A stretch of 64,000 bases of DNA from Cyanobacteriota bacterium SRBZ.bins.94.201705 (GTDB lineage: Bacteria > Cyanobacteriota > Cyanobacteriia > Cyanobacteriales > Cyanobacteriaceae): contig JAUQQP010000044.1 of the NCBI GenBank assembly GCA_030549855.1, forward strand, positions 432,196 through 496,195, in the 5' to 3' direction. The notes under the pieces were generated by a model that saw nothing but the letters and a program-made list of their open reading frames with translations, was not told where the DNA came from and did no database searches. This document shows positions 58,178 through 64,000 of the stretch, piece after piece. Position numbers and translations under genes: made by a program. Position 1 is the stretch's first letter. Every line of letters begins with the position of its first letter.

Positions 58178-59044
58178 TAATCATGTAAAAGAATAGGGAG
58201 GCAAAACAGAAAGGGCAAAACAAAGCTAGGCCTCCCCCCCCCAGTAAACCATTAAAGTTCCATGACAAATCCCCGGAAATTAGGAAGGGATTTGCCCAAA
58301 ATCCAAAAGGTTTGTTAACCTAGTGGTCAGGGATAATTTCTCTTGCTACTGCCAGAGTAGGTTTATGCCCCCCAACATAGTAAAAAGCTATCGTTATTTG
58401 ATGCCATTTTCTGTGAAATTCATTACAATATCTGAAGATTTTTCTGCTCAGACTGGTTAAAACCTTCAGGGAGGGTTGTTTATCCAGACGACCTTTCCCG
58501 GGGAAACAAAGTAAAGATAAAAGGACAAGGGTTTATGGAAAAAGGGAAAAAACAACCAACCAATTTACCCCTCTTTCCACCAGATGGCTACCCCCCAGTG
58601 GGTTTCTCTTGTCCCTCTTTACTTAATCGTCTATAACAAAAGTCTGAAAGTCCCTTTGCCTCTATATCCCCTCTGCCAATACACTTGATGGTGACAGGAA
58701 ACACGCTGCCGAGTCAACCACTACTTCACAGGTATGGGTGGGGTTTCAAGTCTCCTCCCCCAACTTTCCAGCCACCCCCTGGGCTGAGACTCCAGGAAGG
58801 GCTAAAAATATACCAGACTGTGTTATTAAATCCAGCAGAGAAAGGACACAGTCGGCTGAGTTTCCCGGAATAAAAACACCGATAATTTCGGGAATGACAA
58901 AAAACTGACCCATGGTTTCCCCGTTTGTTAGTCCTGTTGCCCATAACAGACGGGAGACTGTGAGGGGAGGTTGCAAGTACAGGTTTATCTTTCTGGCTAC
59001 AGACTGTCTATCCGCAATTACTTGACAAGAAAGAGGAAAACGCC
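58178..59044. other. Region upstream of the principal sigma factor gene
   Basis: About 870 bases. AGGTT-TGTT-AACCT is a perfect small hairpin at about 58308-58321. GGACAAG near 58523 and CTTGTCC near 58610 form a distant inverted repeat. No gene is convincing on either strand. The region must contain the sigA promoter(s), which in cyanobacteria often give long leaders. Confidence 0.4.
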
Positions 59045-60190
59045 ATGACGCAGGTTCAAGACATGTTCGCTACCGTCTCTCCCGACGATTTAGACCATAT
59101 GTTCGATTCTTCCTTCGCCGACAACTATCAAGATGACGACTTGCACCTAGACGATTTGACGGAAGAATTGCCCCCCTTAGGCGCTAAAAAGCCCCGCAAA
59201 ACCCAGGGGGGTAAACAACGAGGGCAGTCCAGAAAAAGGGCTGTTACGGAAGACTCCATCCGGGTATACCTCCAGGAAATCGGACGTATCCGACTTTTGC
59301 GGGCGGAAGAAGAAATCGAATTGGCCCGACAGATTTCAGATTTGTTGGAGCTGGAGTATGTTCGCAACACACTAAAGGAACATTTGGGACGGAATCCGAC
59401 GGACGAAGAGTGGGCTCAGGCCTGTAACATGCCCTCCCTGCGTCAGTTCTATCGTCGCCTCCACCTGGGACGACGGGCAAAAGATAAGATGGTACAGTCT
59501 AATTTGCGTCTGGTGGTGTCCATAGCCAAAAAATACATGAATCGGGGTTTGTCGTTCCAGGATTTGATTCAAGAAGGCTCATTGGGGTTGATTCGGGCAG
59601 CAGAGAAATTTGACCACGAAAAGGGTTATAAATTCTCCACTTACGCTACCTGGTGGATTCGTCAGGCTATCACCCGGGCTATCGCTGACCAATCCCGCAC
59701 TATTCGTCTCCCTGTACACCTGTATGAGACTATATCTCGCATCAAAAAAACTACAAAGATGCTCTCCCAAAAAATGGGACGCAAACCCACCGAGGAGGAG
59801 ATTGCCGAAGACATGGAGATGACCATCGAGAAATTACGATTCATCGCCAAGTCGGCTCAACTCCCCATCTCCCTAGAAACCCCCATAGGCAAGGAAGAAG
59901 ATTCTCGTCTGGGCGATTTTATTGAGGCGGATGGCGAAAACCCCGAAGATGAGGTAGCTAAAAATCTTTTGCGAGAGGATTTGGAAAATGTCTTGGACTC
60001 CCTTAGCCCCCGAGAAAGGGATGTACTACGCCTGCGTTATGGTCTAGATGACGGTCGCATGAAAACCCTTGAGGAAATAGGACAAATCTTCAATGTCACC
60101 CGAGAAAGGATCAGACAAATAGAAGCTAAGGCCCTCAGAAAACTCCGTCACCCCAATCGCAATAGCATCCTCAAAGAATATATACGTTAA
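59045..60190 (+). CDS. rpoD: Principal RNA polymerase sigma factor SigA (RpoD)
   Basis: Group 1 sigma-70 factor of 381 residues. The acidic N-terminus (region 1.1 remnant) is followed by region 1.2 [15 protein letters not shown], regions 2.1-2.4 ([55 protein letters not shown]), region 3, and region 4.2 [11 protein letters not shown]...[17 protein letters not shown]. Length fits the cyanobacterial housekeeping factor and not the shorter group 2 factors. GAAAGAGGAAAA precedes the ATG. Confidence 0.94.
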   Translation: MTQVQDMFATVSPDDLDHMFDSSFADNYQDDDLHLDDLTEELPPLGAKKPRKTQGGKQRGQSRKRAVTEDSIRVYLQEIGRIRLLRAEEEIELARQISDLLELEYVRNTLKEHLGRNPTDEEWAQACNMPSLRQFYRRLHLGRRAKDKMVQSNLRLVVSIAKKYMNRGLSFQDLIQEGSLGLIRAAEKFDHEKGYKFSTYATWWIRQAITRAIADQSRTIRLPVHLYETISRIKKTTKMLSQKMGRKPTEEEIAEDMEMTIEKLRFIAKSAQLPISLETPIGKEEDSRLGDFIEADGENPEDEVAKNLLREDLENVLDSLSPRERDVLRLRYGLDDGRMKTLEEIGQIFNVTRERIRQIEAKALRKLRHPNRNSILKEYIR

Positions 60191-60206
60191 TCAAATGTAA
60201 ATAAAA

Positions 60207-61043
60207 ATGTTAACTAGTCGCCAAAACCCGCTGATAAAGGGGATAAGGAAGCTACACCACAGTAAATACAGACATAAAGAGAATTTATACCTTTTGGAGG
60301 GGACTAATCTGGTATCTGTGGCAGTGGCCCTATCATACCCCTTGAAGGTGGTTTTGGCTACTACAAGTTGGCAACAAAAACACCCCCAGTTGTGGTCACA
60401 ATTACAATCCCTGGCGGCAAAGGCGGAAACGGTATCTGAAGAGGCAATGGCCTGGTTGGCAACCACCGTCAACCCCGAAGGCATAGTGGCCGTTGCCCCC
60501 CGTTTCCCTGGCCACCATCCCCCCCCTAACCTCCAATTGGGACTGGTTTTGGAGCGGATTCAGGATCCTGGTAATATGGGGACTATTATCCGCACCAGTG
60601 TGGCCATGGGGGTGGATTTTCTCTGGTTAAGTCGGGATTGTGTTGACCTAGACCATCCCAAGGTTATGAGGGCCTCTGCCGGAGAATGGTTTAAAATTAA
60701 ATGGTCTGTGGTAGACAGTCTTGCCGAAGTTATTTCTCAATATCGTCATCAAGGCTATCAAATTGTGGCTACAGAACCAACGGGAAATATCTCCCTTTGG
60801 CATATGGACTTTTCTTCTCCCACCCTGATATTAGTGGGCAATGAGTCTCAGGGGTTGTCTTTTTCCCTGAAAACTATGGCTACCCACAGGGTGAAAATCC
60901 CTCTTTTAAATCAGGTGGAATCCCTAAATGTAGCTGTTGCTACTTCCCTGGTGCTGGCAGAATACCAAAGACAAAGACAATTACAGGATTCAAATCATGG
61001 TAACCCACACAATAGACTGGAATCAAGCGGGGGTAACCCCTGA
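60207..61043 (+). CDS. TrmH/SpoU-family RNA 2'-O-methyltransferase
   Basis: 278-residue SPOUT methyltransferase. The N-terminal 90 residues are a substrate-binding domain (NPLIKGIRKLHHSKYRHKENLYLLEGTNLV). The SPOUT part shows LVLERIQDPGNMGTIIRTS, LILVGNESQGLS and VKIPLLNQVESLNVAVATSL, the knot motifs 1-3. It methylates ribose in tRNA or 23S rRNA; the exact site is not told by sequence. 16 bases after rpoD, so possibly cotranscribed. Its end overlaps the next gene by 47 bases. Confidence 0.92.
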   Translation: MLTSRQNPLIKGIRKLHHSKYRHKENLYLLEGTNLVSVAVALSYPLKVVLATTSWQQKHPQLWSQLQSLAAKAETVSEEAMAWLATTVNPEGIVAVAPRFPGHHPPPNLQLGLVLERIQDPGNMGTIIRTSVAMGVDFLWLSRDCVDLDHPKVMRASAGEWFKIKWSVVDSLAEVISQYRHQGYQIVATEPTGNISLWHMDFSSPTLILVGNESQGLSFSLKTMATHRVKIPLLNQVESLNVAVATSLVLAEYQRQRQLQDSNHGNPHNRLESSGGNP

Positions 61044-61461
61044 GGATTACTGTGTTTTCGGGTTGGCCACCTGCTTTCTGAAACAAGACGGGGAATTACA
61101 AGAGGTAAAAATTATTGAGCCAATCCCCTCCGCCTTTCTGGAAACCCTTTTTAGGGGCATTCCCACCTCCTATCAGTTGGCAGTAGCTACCACCATAGGG
61201 GAAGTGATTGGGGAAAATGGCTATCAGATACCTCCCTCCTTCCCCCCAGACAGTCAGTTTTGTCAAGACTTCCTACAACGCAGCCTTGCCGCTACCCGCA
61301 CCTATAAGGCTAATCCCAATGCCAAAAAGTTAATCCCTCTGGGGGAAACGAAAACTGATTTTAACCACTCCCTGGAGAAGAAAAGACTACTCAATACCAT
61401 TAACACTGTTTCTGACCAGGATAACATTAAACAACACCCTTATACCCACAAAAGACTATAA
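60997..61461 (+). CDS. Conserved-looking hypothetical protein
   Basis: 154-residue protein of unknown function beginning MVTHTIDWNQAGVTPEDYCV. The first 110 residues look folded (VFGLATCFLKQDGELQEVKIIEPIPSAFLE, then SYQLAVATTIGEVIG) and the rest is polar. The start at 60997 lies inside the trmH-type gene in another frame, so translational coupling is likely. No family is recognised. Confidence 0.7.
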   Translation: MVTHTIDWNQAGVTPEDYCVFGLATCFLKQDGELQEVKIIEPIPSAFLETLFRGIPTSYQLAVATTIGEVIGENGYQIPPSFPPDSQFCQDFLQRSLAATRTYKANPNAKKLIPLGETKTDFNHSLEKKRLLNTINTVSDQDNIKQHPYTHKRL

Positions 61462-61581
61462 CGTTTCCCAGGATAACTATTAAAGCCACCGGGGGTGGGG
61501 TGTTTTTTTTTGTCAGGAGAGACAGATATAGGTAATAATAAACTAGCGAAAAATTGTCGACTACTGTGGAAAGAAAAACCC

Positions 61582-62136
61582 ATGCTTAAGTTGTACGGAG
61601 GTAGTAGAAGTAGGGCATCCATAGTTCAGTGGTATTTGGAGGAAATAGGGGTAGAATACCAGTTTGTACTCTTAGACATGGCCAGTGGGGAACATCTAAA
61701 ACCAGACTACCTAAAAATCAACCCCATGGGGAAGGTGCCTGCTATTGTAGACGGGGATTTTATCTTGTGGGAGTCGGGGGCAATTTTACTATATTTGGCG
61801 GAAAAATACGGGAAAGAAGGGGATAGTTTGGAGAAAAGAAGCATTATTAACCAGTGGATTTTGTTTGCTAATTCTACCCTTGCTACAGGACTGTTTTTAG
61901 AGGCCAATCGGGAAAGGGAAATGCCAAGACTACTCCCTCCTTTGGAAAAAATGTTTACTGAAAAGCCTTTTTTGTTGGGGGATAAACTGAGTGTAGCAGA
62001 TATTGCGGTGGGGTCCATGTTAGCCTATGCCCAGATTTTGGCTAAGGTGGACTTCTCCTCATACCCGGCTATTAAAGATTATGTTAACCGTCTGGCCCAA
62101 AGACCTGCTTTCCAAAAGACTATAGGCAACCGCTGA
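61582..62136 (+). CDS. Glutathione S-transferase-family protein
   Basis: 184-residue GST. The thioredoxin-like domain holds KLYGGSRSRASIVQWYLEE (active-site Ser), INPMGKVPAIVDG (cis-Pro) and LWESGAILLYLAEKYG (Glu-Ser glutathione binding). The helical domain ends KPFLLGDKLSVADIAVGSML (the N-cap box). It would conjugate or reduce substrates with glutathione; the class is not certain. The ATG at 61582 fits the fold; the ORF extending up to 61495 lacks features. Confidence 0.9.
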   Translation: MLKLYGGSRSRASIVQWYLEEIGVEYQFVLLDMASGEHLKPDYLKINPMGKVPAIVDGDFILWESGAILLYLAEKYGKEGDSLEKRSIINQWILFANSTLATGLFLEANREREMPRLLPPLEKMFTEKPFLLGDKLSVADIAVGSMLAYAQILAKVDFSSYPAIKDYVNRLAQRPAFQKTIGNR

Positions 62137-62290
62137 GGGGGATTGTAATATAACGACAAAAAGGGAAAATCCATTTAGTAAATTGTGGAAACAAAAGAAT
62201 ATTACCCCTGTCATTGAAGCAGAGGCGAAAAAAGTACCTAGCAGCAAGGGGGCAAACAAAGGTAGAGAGAAGAAAAAAGGGAGTATTTCT

Positions 62291-64000
62291 ATGAAAAAAC
62301 TATATGCTCTTGTTTTTAGTTTAACAACCTTCTTGTTGGTGACAGCCCCAGCCTATGCAGGTAGATTGTTATCCTGGCGTTTTGATACCAGTCAAAATCG
62401 TCTTATCTTCGTCACAGAGACGAGTGTTAAACCGGTAGCCCAGTTAATTCCCAATCCCACACGTCTAGTAATTGATTTACCTGGCACAATTCTGGGGAGG
62501 CCGAAAATAGAACAGAGTCTGGGCAGTGTAATTACCACTCTCAGGATAGGTCAATTTGACCCCAATACTACTAGACTGGTGATAGAATTGGCCCCAGGTT
62601 ATATTCTAGACCCAAGACAGATAAAAATCAGGGGGGTGTCACCCACCCAGTGGTTAGTAGAATTGCCCCAGCCACAGCCGGGAGAATTTCCCCTTCCCTC
62701 CGCCTCCCCCCAATCCCCACCGGCTAACCCCCAATCCCCACCGGCTAACCCTCAATCTCCACCGGCTAACCCTCAATCCCCATTACCCAATCCCATCCGA
62801 GTTACCAGCAATGGCCTGTTGATAGCACTAGGGGGGAATCCTCGTAATAAAATCACAGTACAAAGAGGTGACCGAAGGCGGCTATCCTTTGAGATAGAGG
62901 GATTAAGGGTAACCCCCAACTTATTACAATCCTGGCCTGTCAATAAATATGGGGTGGGGGAGTTGGAAATCAGCGAGAAAAACAATACTACCACCGTGAT
63001 AACTCTTAACCTCCATCCAGATAGTCCAGACTGGCAGGCTAGTTTTACCACCAGGGGGGAGTTGTTACTCTGGCCACAAGGGGGTATGACACAAGTAATA
63101 GACTTGCCGGTGGCCCCCCCAAAGCCTTCTAACCAGTCTGAGGGGGGGAGGACTTTAATAGAGGCCATCGAGGTGACCAACAACCAACTGTCTATAAGGG
63201 CCAATCTTCCCATCAGGGCCCGGGGTAGTTGGATAAATAACAATCGTATTTATGAAATCCGTGTAGACAATGCCTCCCTGGCGCCCAATTTTCAAGAGCC
63301 TATCCTGGTGGCGGAAAGTCCCATCTCCCGTATCAGGATTCTGCAACCAAGAAGTAATTCGATAATAGTACAAATAGAACCAGCCCGGGGGGTAAGGATA
63401 GGGGAAATAAACCAACTGAGTGGGGAGTATATATCTCTACCCCTTACTGCTAATCCCCCTTTTAATCCTCTAATGCCACCGGCCAATGCTCAATCCCCCC
63501 CCATACCTGTTACCACTTTTCCTTCTTCTGTTAACCCCTACGACTATACGCCCGGTGAGACTCTCAACCCCGCCAATAACAATCCCCCACCTGCAGAAAC
63601 GGCTCCCACTTTCCCCCCCCCACGCAATCAGCCAAATAACCGCAACCCAAGTAGGGAGAGGCTTCTGGTGGTAATAGATCCAGGACACGGTGGCAAGGAT
63701 GTAGGTGCGGTGGGAGTTGGGGGAATCTTCGAGAAAGACATAGTCCTTAGTATCTCCCTACAGGTAGCCCGTTTGTTGGAACAGCAGGGGGTGCAGGTGC
63801 GCCTTACCAGGAATGGGGACTATTTTATCAGTCTTCAGGAACGTTCGGAAATGGCAAATCGCCTCAATGCCGATATTTTTGTCAGCATTCATGCTAATTC
63901 TGCCGGCGCCAATAAGCCTAATGTAAATGGCTATGAAACCTACTACTATACCCCCCAAAGTCGTGCCCTAGCAGAGAGTATTCATCGCAACATTATCAGA
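62291..64000 (+). CDS. amiC: N-acetylmuramoyl-L-alanine amidase, AMIN domain (partial)
   Basis: Frame open from ATG 62291 through the window edge (570 codons). Signal peptide MKKLYALVFSLTTFLLVTAP, cleavage near AYA. Residues about 24-115 are an AMIN domain that targets AmiC-type amidases to peptidoglycan or septal sites. A Pro/Gln/Ser linker with a tandem repeat follows, then a second AMIN-like domain (about 290-390). Amidase_3 begins near 458 with VVIDPGHGGKDVG, EKDIVLSIS and VSIHANSA carrying the zinc ligands His, Glu, His. It cuts the sugar-peptide bond during cell separation. The C-terminus lies outside. Confidence 0.92.
   Translation, partial: MKKLYALVFSLTTFLLVTAPAYAGRLLSWRFDTSQNRLIFVTETSVKPVAQLIPNPTRLVIDLPGTILGRPKIEQSLGSVITTLRIGQFDPNTTRLVIELAPGYILDPRQIKIRGVSPTQWLVELPQPQPGEFPLPSASPQSPPANPQSPPANPQSPPANPQSPLPNPIRVTSNGLLIALGGNPRNKITVQRGDRRRLSFEIEGLRVTPNLLQSWPVNKYGVGELEISEKNNTTTVITLNLHPDSPDWQASFTTRGELLLWPQGGMTQVIDLPVAPPKPSNQSEGGRTLIEAIEVTNNQLSIRANLPIRARGSWINNNRIYEIRVDNASLAPNFQEPILVAESPISRIRILQPRSNSIIVQIEPARGVRIGEINQLSGEYISLPLTANPPFNPLMPPANAQSPPIPVTTFPSSVNPYDYTPGETLNPANNNPPPAETAPTFPPPRNQPNNRNPSRERLLVVIDPGHGGKDVGAVGVGGIFEKDIVLSISLQVARLLEQQGVQVRLTRNGDYFISLQERSEMANRLNADIFVSIHANSAGANKPNVNGYETYYYTPQSRALAESIHRNIIR
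62708..62785 (+). repeat. 21-bp tandem repeat in the amidase linker
   Basis: CAATCCCCACCGGCTAACCCC and slight variants are repeated in frame about three times with a partial fourth, encoding repeats of Gln-Ser-Pro-Pro-Ala-Asn-Pro. The copies differ by single bases, so copy number may vary between strains. It lies between the AMIN domains. Confidence 0.75.

Noticed and set aside
58746-58976. Minus-strand ORF of 76 codons upstream of rpoD
   Set aside because: The translation is partly protein-like (PEIIGVFIPGNSADCVLSLL), but there is no ribosome-binding site, no continuation and an equally long ORF in another frame. Not enough to call a gene or remnant.

Overview
The window is a chromosomal segment of a cyanobacterium. 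The evidence is direct: it encodes the photosystem II genes psbB (CP47), psbT and a cytochrome c-550 (psbV), the phycobilisome core-membrane linker ApcE, plant-type ferredoxin PetF, the response regulator RpaA, the cyanobacterial short ribosomal protein S1, an FtsH protease, and the marker small RNA Yfr1 upstream of trxA. Squalene-hopene cyclase and HpnJ show that the strain makes modified hopanoids. ApcE carries three linker repeats, which in known phycobilisomes goes with a three-cylinder core. Base composition is moderate, with many C-runs, and almost all the sequence is ordinary vertically inherited chromosome. I saw no transposase, integrase, CRISPR array, tRNA, rRNA or prophage gene.

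Layout. 0-11 kb: dps, pgeF, rpaA, a coiled-coil protein, sdhA-thiS, era with an upstream aspartoacylase-like gene, shc, a small histidine kinase-like protein with a degraded ATPase domain, and a GNAT acetyltransferase. 11-15.5 kb: a small unknown protein, a PGM1-type ATP-grasp ligase, a methyltransferase, Yfr1, trxA and a LOG-family protein. 15.5-16.8 kb: a decayed arsenic-type gapdh-arsJ operon. 17-27 kb: hydrolase, secreted metalloprotease, ftsH, bioB, apcE, glycosyltransferase, fructosamine-kinase family protein and a methyltransferase. 27.3-29.0 kb: gene-free, with degenerate tandem repeats. 29-35 kb: an LpxB-related protein and a 1218-residue hybrid sensor kinase. 35-36.4 kb: gene-free but structured, with three related promoter/hairpin units that look like a small-RNA family under HLR1-type (RpaB) control. 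36.4-41.6 kb: psbB, psbT, nrdR, rps1, a DUF3747 protein and petF. 41.9-50.9 kb: recQ, obg, a broken conserved-looking gene, a YqeG-type HAD phosphatase, psbV, hpnJ, an ABC exporter and a DUF3172 protein. 51-64 kb: glmS, acyP, a long TPR protein, rpsP-khpA, an M23 peptidase, a small unknown protein, the principal sigma factor, a TrmH-type methyltransferase, an unknown protein, a GST, and an AMIN/amidase that runs off the right edge.

How it works together: photosynthesis genes and their likely regulators are interleaved (RpaA, putative RpaB-bound HLR1 sites, candidate sRNAs next to psbB, Yfr1). A second theme is the cell envelope (hopanoids, LpxB-like protein, GlmS, PgeF, M23 peptidase, amidase). 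The most unusual items are the three-copy sRNA-like family upstream of psbB, whose HLR1-to-minus-10 spacing is also found upstream of rpaA, and the fossil gapdh-arsJ operon.
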